Translations under genes and position numbers: made by a program
DNA from: Patescibacteria group bacterium
GTDB taxonomy: Bacteria > Patescibacteriota > Patescibacteriia > UBA9934 > GWF2-40-263
Reading direction: 5' to 3'
Assembly (NCBI GenBank): GCA_004298405.1
Contig: SCSL01000029.1
Coordinates: 1-9,067 of the forward strand
Length of the DNA stretch: 9,067 nucleotides
Shown here: in pieces, positions 1-4,182 of the stretch
Layout of the letters: each line of letters opens with the position of its first letter
Position numbering within the stretch: position 1 is the first letter of the stretch
The notes under the pieces: model-generated
What the model saw: only the letters and a program-made list of their open reading frames with translations
Told to the model about the DNA's origin: nothing
The model's database searches: none

Positions 1-73
1 GCACAAGAGGCGACCGTCTGTTATGCCCCCTTAAAAGATCTTTCTCTTCCTCTGTGATCTCGACTCGAACCAT
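1..73 (-). CDS. 5' end of an unidentified reading frame, runs off the left edge
   Basis: An ATG at 73 opens a minus-strand frame that stays open to the window edge, giving 24 residues (starts MVRVEITEEEKDLLRG, then HNRRSPLV). The acidic-basic helix resembles the first helix of some IS630-type transposases or other helix-turn-helix proteins, but that is a weak impression from 24 residues. It lies in a different frame from the IS3 orfB that it overlaps, and it begins about where orfB stops resembling its family. It may therefore be the start of another gene or element joined to the truncated IS. A TACACT hexamer ends 6 nt before the ATG, a possible -10 for a leaderless start. Translation is not established. 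Confidence 0.3.
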   Translation of the reverse strand, partial: MVRVEITEEEKDLLRGHNRRSPLV

Positions 74-762
74 GGAATCAGTGTAACAGAAATCGGAAGT
101 TTTGTTTTGAGAAGGCTATAGAACGACTCTTGTGTCCCGTTGTACCAAGGATTGCCTTTTGGACTCTGAGAGGGTTCGATGCCATCCTTCACAAGACGCG
201 CGATAAAGACACGGCTTGTATATTCACTTCCTTGGTCTGAGTGAAAGAACGATGGCGTGTATGGACGCTTGTTGATGGCTTCTTCAAGCACATCTAACAC
301 AAGCTGTGCACTGTGGTGAAACCCAATCTGCCAAGCGATTACTTCACGTGTATAGAGGTCAATGACGGTTGCAAGATACACCCAACGATTCTTGAACCAC
401 ATCTCGGTAAAGTCGCCAGCCCAGACGACGTCGGGTTGAATAGCCCGAATAGTTTTTACGCGGTTTGGAACGGTGTCTATCTTGTCTTCTTGTGAATTTT
501 TCACATATTTTCGTTTCCGCATAACGCGAGGAGCGATGTGGAATTTGTTCATGATGCGTCGGATACGTTTCTTGTTCACCTTTCGTTTAAGTTGGTGAAC
601 GAAGTGCATAGCAACGCGTTTGTGGCCGTAGGTTGGATGCTCCTGACAGATTGCGAGAATCTCATCGCGTAACATCTCATCTTTTTTTTGTTGACGAGGC
701 TGGTAGTACAAAGCCTGGCGAGAGATGCCGAGACTTCTCGCTTGAGCTGCTTTCGTAAGCAT
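31..762 (-). pseudogene. IS3-family transposase orfB (DDE integrase domain), C-terminally truncated
   Basis: This encodes the catalytic subunit of an IS3-type transposase, which cuts and joins the element ends. From the ATG at 762 the product is 243 residues. An N-terminal helical region (SRQALYY, then HPTYGHKRV near residues 42-50) matches the HTH_21 part of IS3 OrfB. The rve integrase core follows, with D117 (WAGDFTEMW), D176 (FHSDQGSEYTS) and E212 (NGTQESFYSLLK). The D176-E212 spacing is the DD(35)E of the family. After about residue 220 the sequence stops resembling IS3 OrfB: the usual motif with tyrosines, RIHxAL and a proline-rich end is absent, and the frame closes with KRKIF. I call it broken for that reason. 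The frame is open upstream to 1062, but that part is the antisense-like overlap with orfA; ATG 762 is 16 nt past the orfA stop with a weak AAGGA 12 nt before it. The frame is +1 relative to orfA, not the usual -1. Confidence 0.8.
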
Positions 763-778
763 ACGGGTTCCAAGTCCT

Positions 779-1045
779 TCACGAGCCAATGAGGGGACTT
801 TTTTTGTTGAGCTTGTGCCGAAGCACAATGTCACCAATGAGTTCTTTGAGAGCTCTGTTCTCTTCTTTGAGCTTTTGGATCTCCGTACTGCTCGTGTGTC
901 CGTTGTGCGATTTAGATCTGAGCCACTTGCGAACCGTCTTCTCAGCAACACCGAACGTCTTTGCTGAATCAGCGATGGACATCCCTTCATCTTTAATGGA
1001 CGAGAGAATCTTAGCGCGTGTCTCTGGCTTAATGTACTGGGACAT
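779..1045 (-). CDS. IS3-family transposase orfA (helix-turn-helix subunit)
   Basis: This is an 88-residue DNA-binding partner of OrfB that recognises the IS ends. Residues about 8-45 form the HTH_Tnp_1 fold (ETRAKILSSIKDEGMSIADSAKTFGVAEKTVRKWL). Residues about 53-75 (EIQKLKEENRALKELIGDIVL) form the leucine-zipper coiled coil typical of IS3 OrfA. The ATG at 1045 directly follows the T7 tract of a hairpin and has no Shine-Dalgarno. Near its end the gene has the run AAC-A7-GT at about 799-806, where IS3 elements usually carry an A-rich slippery site. Here the run length leaves orfB in the +1 frame, so standard -1 slippage would not produce the fused transposase. Confidence 0.88.
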   Translation of the reverse strand: MSQYIKPETRAKILSSIKDEGMSIADSAKTFGVAEKTVRKWLRSKSHNGHTSSTEIQKLKEENRALKELIGDIVLRHKLNKKSPLIGS

Positions 1046-1090
1046 AAAAAAATACAGGTCACAGCCCTCTAAAAGCTGGGGCTGACCTGT
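1046..1090 (-). terminator. Hairpin with T-tract guarding the start of the IS orfA
   Basis: Reading the minus strand, ACAGGT-CAGCCC pairs with GGGCTG-ACCTGT through a 2-nt bulge (arms 1079-1090 and 1054-1067, loop 1068-1078). The stem is followed by A then T7 (1052-1046), which abuts the orfA ATG at 1045. This has the form of an intrinsic terminator pointing into the transposase gene. It would stop transcription entering the element from outside, a known self-limiting device in insertion sequences. The same hairpin overlaps the presumed terminal inverted repeat. Confidence 0.55.
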
Positions 1091-1094
1091 CTAG

Positions 1095-1328
1095 TATAAT
1101 GGGTACCTTCCACGAGTCCCCATGCGCGACATCCAGACCATCCTAGGCCACTCTTCGCTTGCGATGACCGAGCGCTACACGCACGTCCTGATGGATGATC
1201 TGCGTGCCGGCATCGCGGCGCTGAGTAATCGTCAGGGTCACATTCGCGAGAAATCTGGGCAGCCAGTGGGCAACAGGTTGACAGCCCTCTCATCTGCGGT
1301 CGGCGAGTCCTCGCAACTTTGTGCATAA
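1095..1328 (+). pseudogene. Tyrosine recombinase (phage integrase family), C-terminal remnant
   Basis: The frame is open from just after a TAG at 1092 and contains MRDIQTILGHSSLAMTERYTHV. This carries the last two catalytic elements of tyrosine recombinases: the LGH histidine (about 1146-1154) and the tyrosine nucleophile in RYTH (about 1173-1184). The rest of the catalytic domain (the first Arg, Lys and the HxxR box) and the N-terminal core-binding domain are missing, so it cannot be functional. It begins right after the IS end, so IS insertion probably cut off the 5' part. It is somewhat richer in G+C than its surroundings. It converges on the 3' end of the initiator tRNA gene, and integrases often use tRNA 3' ends as attachment sites, so this may be a degraded integrative element. 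A broken XerC/D-like host gene cannot be excluded. Confidence 0.72.
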
Positions 1329-1329
1329 C

Positions 1330-1360
1330 AAAGCAAAGAACACCGCGTCTACGGTGCTCT
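1330..1360 (-). terminator. Intrinsic terminator of the initiator tRNA gene
   Basis: Just past the CCA end of tRNA-fMet, minus-strand AGAGCACCG (1360-1352) pairs with CGGTGTTCT (1345-1337) with one G-U, loop TAGACG. A T-rich run TTTGCTTTGTT follows. Its position 5 nt after the tRNA end fits termination of the tRNA transcript. It also lies just after the stop of the recombinase remnant. Confidence 0.7.
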
Positions 1361-1365
1361 CTACA

Positions 1366-1718
1366 TGGTTGCGGGGACCGGATTTGAACCGGTGACCTCT
1401 TGGTTATGCTTACCACTACAGTTTTCACTGCTCCGGCCTGCTGGCCGGATTTGTAGTCTGGACTTTCCCTTATCCATCTTCTTGCGAAGGACGGATCCTA
1501 CCATCAAGTCTCTACACTTTCCCGCCGAAGCTCCGTTCACGGAGCGAAGGTGGGCTTAGCTCGGGATTACCATCTAAGAAGGCTTCCCCGAATTTGATAG
1601 GTGTTCATCCGGTCGTTTCTGACCGGACAGCCCATTGCGATATCAGATGCCAGTCGAGTTAGGCGATTGCATTTGATCCATTCGAGCCAAGCGAGCTGCC
1701 AGGCTGCTCTACCCCGCG
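1366..1718 (-). tRNA. Initiator tRNA-fMet (CAT) interrupted by a group I intron
   Basis: Exons 1718-1685 (34 nt) and 1408-1366 (43 nt) join to a 77-nt tRNA with encoded CCA. The spliced arms are CGCGGGG/CCCCGCA acceptor, GAGC/GCTC D stem, CTTGG/CCAAG anticodon stem with loop CTCATAA, and ACCGG/CCGGT T stem around TTCAAAT. The C1-A72 mismatch at the acceptor end and the near-identity of the D arm to E. coli tRNA-fMet mark it as the initiator rather than elongator tRNA. The anticodon CAT begins exactly at the 3' exon. Initiator tRNAs normally have three consecutive G-C pairs at 29-31/39-41; here pair 29-41 is T-A, so only two remain. The gene depends on removal of the intron to be functional. 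Confidence 0.93.
1409..1684 (-). ncRNA. Group I self-splicing intron in the tRNA-fMet anticodon loop
   Basis: This 276-nt insert lies between T33 and C34 of the tRNA. Group I hallmarks are visible. The 5' exon ends in T and the intron ends in G (TAAG). P1 can form between exon TTGGCT and GGATCAA at 1679-1673, with a U-G wobble at the splice site and one C-A mismatch. P4 pairs TCGGG (1591-1587) with CCCGA (1565-1561), in contexts AAATTCGGGGAA and AATCCCGAGCTAAG that match the conserved P and Q elements. P7 pairs GACTT (1510-1506) with AAGTC (1465-1461). P3 pairs CTATC near 1600 with GATGG near 1502. P8 ends in a GCAA loop. Two 3' hairpins, CCGGCC/GGCCGG (1448-1433) and CAGT-GAAA-ACTG (1430-1419), fit P9. 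There is no homing endonuclease frame. The subgroup (IC3-like, as in other bacterial tRNA introns) is only a guess. Confidence 0.88.
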
Positions 1719-1724
1719 AGCGAT

Positions 1725-1753
1725 AGGATAGAGGACATATGATTGAAAGTCAA
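1725..1753 (-). promoter_or_regulatory. Sigma-70 type promoter of the tRNA-fMet gene
   Basis: On the minus strand, TTGACT (1753-1748) and TATCCT (1730-1725) are 17 nt apart. The -10 ends 6 nt before the tRNA 5' nucleotide at 1718, so transcription would start at or beside the mature 5' end with almost no leader. The same TATCCT hexamer appears as the -10 of rel. Confidence 0.75.
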
Positions 1754-1766
1754 GAAACGTGAGTAC

Positions 1767-1798
1767 AAAAAAGACTGTCGCATGAGACGGTCTTTTTT
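1767..1798 (-). terminator. Terminator after elongator tRNA-Met
   Basis: AAAAAAGACTGTC (1767-1779) and GACGGTCTTTTTT (1786-1798) pair with one wobble around a six-base loop. The A/T tracts on both sides make it bidirectional in form. On the minus strand its first base is the final A of the tRNA-Met CCA end, so the tRNA transcript would end immediately downstream. It also insulates the tRNA-fMet promoter, which lies just beyond it. Confidence 0.85.
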
Positions 1799-1874
1799 GG
1801 TAGCTGGGGAGGGATTCGAACCCTCGACCTCGGGCTTATGAGTCCCACGCTCTAACCAACTGAGCTACCCAGCC
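1798..1874 (-). tRNA. Elongator tRNA-Met (CAT)
   Basis: This 77-nt cloverleaf has an encoded CCA: acceptor GGCTGGG/CCCAGCT with a G1-T72 wobble, D arm TAGCTCAGTTGGTTAGAGC, anticodon stem TGGGA/GCCCG around CTCATAA, and T arm GAGGG-TTCGAAT-CCCTC. The acceptor wobble and the GCG…GAGGTCG setting resemble Bacillus-type elongator tRNA-Met, which favours Met over tRNA-Ile2 (lysidine-modified CAT), though both share this anticodon. The last stem pair, 31-39, is an A-G mismatch. No clear promoter is seen immediately upstream, so it may be co-transcribed with tRNA-Leu and the hairpin element between them. Confidence 0.9.
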
Positions 1875-1878
1875 ATGT

Positions 1879-2003
1879 GAAATCTGCAGAATTGGCGATC
1901 TGCTTGCTCTTCAGTCGGAAACTCGCTCGATGTAGGATTTACCTACATCTCACGAGCTTTCCTCCTTCCAGAGCGGCGCAGCTCATCCAATTCTGAAGAT
2001 TTC
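1879..2003 (-). other. 125-bp imperfect palindrome between tRNA-Leu and tRNA-Met, function unknown
   Basis: The element folds into one long rod on either strand. The outer arms 1879-1895 and 1987-2003 pair at 16 of 17 positions (one G/A mismatch at 1886/1996). Inside these, CTGC (1900-1903) pairs with GCAG (1978-1981), GCTCT (1906-1910) with AGAGC (1970-1974), GGAAA (1917-1921) with TTTCC (1958-1962), and GCTCGATGTAGG (1925-1936) with CCTACAT…CGAGC (1942-1957) around loop ATTTA. No T-tract follows, so it is not a simple terminator. It lacks the SRP RNA apical motif, and I see no match to 6S RNA. It could be a small RNA, a processing signal in a tRNA-Leu/tRNA-Met precursor, or a MITE-like repeat. 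Strand is given to match the flanking tRNAs and is not established. Confidence 0.6.
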
Positions 2004-2019
2004 CTTACGTTCATTTCGG

Positions 2020-2106
2020 TGGTGCCGCGGGAGGGAATCGAACCCTCACATGGTTGCCCATACAGGATTTTGAGTCCTGCGCGTCTACCAATTCCGCCAC
2101 CGCGGC
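2020..2106 (-). tRNA. tRNA-Leu (CAA)
   Basis: This 87-nt class II tRNA has an encoded CCA: acceptor GCCGCGG/CCGCGGC, D arm TGGCGGAATTGGTAGACGC, anticodon stem CAGGA/TCCTG around loop CTCAAAA (anticodon at 2072-2070, reads TTG codons), a long variable arm containing TATGGGCAACCATG, and T arm GAGGG-TTCGATT-CCCTC. No convincing -35/-10 pair is seen between it and the terminator at 2143-2160. Confidence 0.93.
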
Positions 2107-2142
2107 ATATCTTTGTTTTCCACGTAGCGACGAGAGAATATC

Positions 2143-2160
2143 AAAAACAGCTCGGGCTGT
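2143..2160 (-). terminator. Terminator of the small membrane protein gene
   Basis: Minus-strand ACAGC (2160-2156) and GCTGT (2151-2147) pair around CCGA and are followed by TTTTT to 2143. It lies 19 nt past the stop codon of the 77-residue membrane protein gene and ahead of tRNA-Leu. Confidence 0.7.
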
Positions 2161-2179
2161 CCAGCATTGAAGTAACGGA

Positions 2180-2413
2180 TTATTGTCGCTTCAAACCGAC
2201 GATGCCCCCCAGCACAGCTCCCACGAGGGCTCCAAGTCCCATGCCACAAAACGGAGCGAATATCGCTGGACCGCCCTGGAATTCCGATGGGAGAACAATG
2301 AGCGTGATGTACTTAATAGCGACTCCCAAGATGAGACCCGCAATGAGACCGGCGATCGCGCCACCCACGGCGTCGCGAAGCATGTTAATGAACGGACTAA
2401 TTTGTTTTGCCAT
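2180..2413 (-). CDS. Small two-helix membrane protein of unknown function
   Basis: I do not recognise a family. The 77-residue product has two glycine- and alanine-rich hydrophobic segments. Residues about 13-38 contain AVGGAIAGLIAGLILGVAIKY, and about 53-73 contain FCGMGLGALVGAVLGGIVGL. A short polar loop (LPSEFQGG) separates them, and the protein ends in KRQ. The GxxxG-like spacing resembles glycine-zipper membrane proteins. The frame extends upstream to 2470, but the start at 2413 (MAKQ) is preferred: a TATACT hexamer (minus strand, about 2434-2429) lies 15 nt before it, within the longer frame, so the transcript would be nearly leaderless. It is divergent from parA and has its own terminator. 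Confidence 0.6.
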   Translation of the reverse strand: MAKQISPFINMLRDAVGGAIAGLIAGLILGVAIKYITLIVLPSEFQGGPAIFAPFCGMGLGALVGAVLGGIVGLKRQ

Positions 2414-2454
2414 AAGGAACAAAGATAAGAGTATACAGATAGCATACTTCTTTC

Positions 2455-2484
2455 GATGCATTTTTTCCATGCATCAGGTATAAT
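2455..2484 (+). promoter_or_regulatory. parA promoter region with a palindromic possible operator
   Basis: A perfect TATAAT at 2479-2484 ends 13 nt before the parA ATG, implying a 5' leader of about 7 nt. No good -35 is seen 16-18 nt upstream. In its place is a perfect inverted repeat, GATGCAT (2455-2461) and ATGCATC (2469-2475), separated by 7 nt. It could be an operator for parAB self-regulation or for an activator, but its role is inferred from position only. Confidence 0.5.
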
Positions 2485-2497
2485 GATCTCACTCCTT

Positions 2498-3271
2498 ATG
2501 GCGCACATTATTTCAGTCGTTAATCAGAAAGGAGGTGTGGGGAAAACAACGACGGCTTTGAATTTGGCCGCGTTTTTAGCTTCCGCGGGAAAGTTCATCC
2601 TGCTCGTCGATCTTGATCCACAAGCCAACGCGACTTCGGGAGTGGGGATAGATCACAAAACATTGCCGGCCGGCGTGTATGAGGGACTTGTCGGTTCTCA
2701 CTCGTTGCGTAACTTGATCCACCCCACCGCACACGAAGGATTGAGCATTTTGCCGGCAACGCAAGCCCTTGCCGGGGCAAGTGTGGAACTCGTTAATGCT
2801 CAAGAGCGTGAACATTTTTTGCGCAAGGCGCTTTTGGAAGTCCGTAACGATTACGACTACATCTTCATCGACAATCCACCGAGCCTCGGAATGTTGACTA
2901 TCAATGGGCTTGTTGCGGCTGACTCGGTGCTTATTCCTGTCCAGGCTGAGTATTTTGCTTTGGAAGGTCTCTCGCAACTTCTGAATACGGTAAATTTGGT
3001 GCGCGACAACATCAAACCAGATTTAGCGGTCATGGGAGCCGTGATCACGATGTACGATGGTCGTACGCGACTTTCGAAGGAAGTACTCGAAGAACTCTAT
3101 CGATATTTTCCTGATAAAATTTTCCGCTCGGTGATCCCGCGTTCCGTTCGTCTTGCGGAGGCACCAAGTTTTGGGAAAACGATTTTGGGCTATGACCCAG
3201 CGTCGAAGGCCGCCAAGGCGTACGAGCGGTTAGCCCGTGAATTTATCCTCCGTGAGGAGGGACGTATTTAA
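2498..3271 (+). CDS. parA: Chromosome partitioning ATPase ParA (Soj)
   Basis: ParA is a Walker-type ATPase that binds DNA non-specifically as an ATP dimer and, stimulated by ParB, helps segregate replicated origins. The 257-residue product has the usual length of chromosomal ParA/Soj and lacks the extra N-terminal HTH of plasmid type Ia ParA. Visible motifs are the deviant Walker A KGGVGKT (residues 11-17) with signature lysine K11, the A' motif LLVDLDPQANATSG (35-48), Walker B FIDNPPSLG (123-131; Asn where many homologs have Cys or Thr), and C-terminal DGRTRLSKEV and RSVRLAEAPSFGK, whose arginines bind DNA. The start at 2498 is chosen because the motif begins right after it and the promoter -10 lies at 2479-2484, past the upstream in-frame ATG at 2456. 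No Shine-Dalgarno is present. The stop is 3 nt from parB. Confidence 0.95.
   Translation: MAHIISVVNQKGGVGKTTTALNLAAFLASAGKFILLVDLDPQANATSGVGIDHKTLPAGVYEGLVGSHSLRNLIHPTAHEGLSILPATQALAGASVELVNAQEREHFLRKALLEVRNDYDYIFIDNPPSLGMLTINGLVAADSVLIPVQAEYFALEGLSQLLNTVNLVRDNIKPDLAVMGAVITMYDGRTRLSKEVLEELYRYFPDKIFRSVIPRSVRLAEAPSFGKTILGYDPASKAAKAYERLAREFILREEGRI
3247..3260 (+). promoter_or_regulatory. parB ribosome binding site in a hairpin
   Basis: GAGGAGG at 3254-3260 is the clearest Shine-Dalgarno in the window, 14 nt before the parB ATG. It lies inside the end of parA and can pair with CCTCC at 3247-3251, loop GTG(A). Ribosomes finishing parA would open the hairpin, so translation of parB may be coupled to parA. 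Confidence 0.45.
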
Positions 3272-3274
3272 CGT

Positions 3275-4132
3275 ATGGTACATTCTGCATTAGGAAGAGG
3301 GCTTGGTTCCCTGATTCCACAAAAGCAAAGCATCACCGAGCAGGTGATCCCTGAGGCACACACACAGGTTCTCGAGGTCGGCGTGAACGAGATCATGGAA
3401 AATCCCCGTCAGCCTCGTCACCATTTTTCTCCAGCCGATCTTGAGGACTTGATTGCCAGCATCAAGGAGCATGGTATTTTGCAGCCGCTCGTGGTGACGC
3501 GCTCAAGAGGGAAGTATGAACTCATCGCGGGAGAACGACGACTGCGTGCGTCTCGAACATTGGGGCTCAAGACCGTGCCGGTGATCGTGCGTGACGCCAA
3601 TGAGCAACAGAAGCTTGAGCTTGCTCTCATTGAGAATATTCAACGTCAAGATCTCAACGCTTTGGAAGAAGCACTGGCGTATAAGGCGCTTGTGGATGAA
3701 TTCAACCTCACGCAGGAGGAAGTCGGCAAGCGCGTCGGGAAGAGCCGTTCTAACGTGGCGAACATCTTGCGACTTCTTGAGTTGCCAGAAGAGATGCTCC
3801 AAGCCTTGCGTGAGGGAAAGATCACCAAGTCTCACGCGCGAACCCTGTTGGCTGAGTCCAATGAGACAAGACGGGAAGAATTATTTGAAGCGATGCTGAA
3901 CGGAGGCGTAACCGTGCGGGAGGCAGAAGCACGCGTTGCGAGTGCGCCTCGCAGGAGTTCCACGAAAACCTCGCGCAAGGATCCAAACCTTCTTGCTCAC
4001 GAAAAACGTCTCCGTGAAATTCTTGGAACGAAAGTGGAGATCAAAGAGTCCGCCGGTAAAGGGAGCATTTCGATTGCGTTTTACTCGCGGCAAGAACTGA
4101 TCGATTTGTTGGATCGATTAAGTGGGTTTTAA
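3275..4132 (+). CDS. parB: Chromosome partitioning protein ParB (Spo0J), parS-binding CTPase family
   Basis: ParB binds parS sites, spreads on DNA as a CTP-dependent clamp and stimulates ParA. The 285-residue product has the standard domain order. The N-terminal ParA-interacting segment GRGLGSLIPQ lies at residues 7-16. The ParB/Srx nucleotide-binding domain, about 32-125, includes NPRQPR (43-48), GERRLRAS (86-93) and ENIQRQDLNALEEA (120-133). A helix-turn-helix (LTQEEVGKRVGKSRSNVANILRLL, 145-168) follows with further helices to about 220, and then a C-terminal dimerisation segment, 240-285. All motifs needed for CTP binding look intact. It forms an operon with parA. I saw no intact copy of the canonical parS palindrome in the window. 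Confidence 0.95.
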   Translation: MVHSALGRGLGSLIPQKQSITEQVIPEAHTQVLEVGVNEIMENPRQPRHHFSPADLEDLIASIKEHGILQPLVVTRSRGKYELIAGERRLRASRTLGLKTVPVIVRDANEQQKLELALIENIQRQDLNALEEALAYKALVDEFNLTQEEVGKRVGKSRSNVANILRLLELPEEMLQALREGKITKSHARTLLAESNETRREELFEAMLNGGVTVREAEARVASAPRRSSTKTSRKDPNLLAHEKRLREILGTKVEIKESAGKGSISIAFYSRQELIDLLDRLSGF

Positions 4133-4135
4133 GGT

Positions 4136-4160
4136 GATCCCTCGACAAGCTCGGGATGAC
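4136..4160. repeat. Candidate dispersed palindromic repeat downstream of parB
   Basis: The stretch ATCCCTCGACAAGCTCGGGA plus TGAC has internal dyad symmetry (ATCCC with GGGAT, and CGA with TCG). It resembles short repetitive sequences seen many times in intergenic DNA of various bacteria. Only one copy is in this window, so repetitiveness here is not demonstrated. It abuts the parB terminator. Confidence 0.35.
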
Positions 4161-4182
4161 ACGGCTCGCCGTGTCATTTTTT
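4156..4182 (+). terminator. Terminator of the parAB operon
   Basis: ATGACACGG (4156-4164) and CCGTGTCAT (4169-4177) pair perfectly around CTCG, followed by a T run to 4182. It is a strong intrinsic terminator in the plus direction. The rel stop codon TGA (4176-4174 on the minus strand) lies inside its stem, so the convergent genes end within 42 nt of each other. There is no T-tract for the minus direction. Confidence 0.88.

Larger units (their letters stand above)
31..1090 (-). mobile_element. Truncated IS3-family insertion sequence
   Basis: The element has the IS3 two-gene layout on the minus strand: a small helix-turn-helix orfA followed by a DDE-integrase orfB. Its outer end upstream of orfA is probably close to 1090, where an inverted-repeat-rich stretch (1054-1090) precedes the orfA start. 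The other end is missing: orfB keeps its three catalytic residues but loses the usual last 50 or so residues after about position 103, and no matching terminal repeat is visible before the window edge. The copy is therefore probably immobile. Exact termini and any target duplication cannot be set, because only one end is present. It sits directly against a tyrosine recombinase remnant, suggesting insertion into or next to that gene. Confidence 0.8.

Noticed and set aside
1095..1100. Perfect TATAAT beside the IS end, a possible outward promoter
   Set aside because: No acceptable -35 at 16-18 nt upstream and no TG extension; the only downstream frame is a dead recombinase fragment.
1069..1428. 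Minus-strand frame of 119 codons
   Set aside because: It runs from the tRNA-fMet 3' exon across the terminator and antisense to the recombinase remnant; no coding signature.
1365..1559. Plus-strand frame starting MVAGTGFEPVTSWLCL
   Set aside because: This is the well-known spurious translation of the complement of a tRNA T arm, continuing across the group I intron.
1798..1874. tRNA-Met(CAT) as tRNA-Ile2 with lysidine-modified anticodon
   Set aside because: The G1-T72 wobble and arm sequences look more like elongator tRNA-Met; without modification data or a tRNA classifier Ile2 is not fully excluded but is less likely.
1879..2003. Palindrome as SRP RNA (4.5S) or 6S RNA
   Set aside because: The conserved SRP apical motif with GGAAG and AGCAGCC arrangement is absent from the loop region, and there is no large central bubble flanked by the expected 6S stems; length is also short for 6S.
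2019..2483. Plus-strand open frame of 154 codons from tRNA-Leu through the small membrane gene
   Set aside because: It begins inside the tRNA (antisense, giving the typical VPREGIEPSHG translation of a reversed tRNA) and continues antisense to the 77-residue gene; no promoter or ribosome site.
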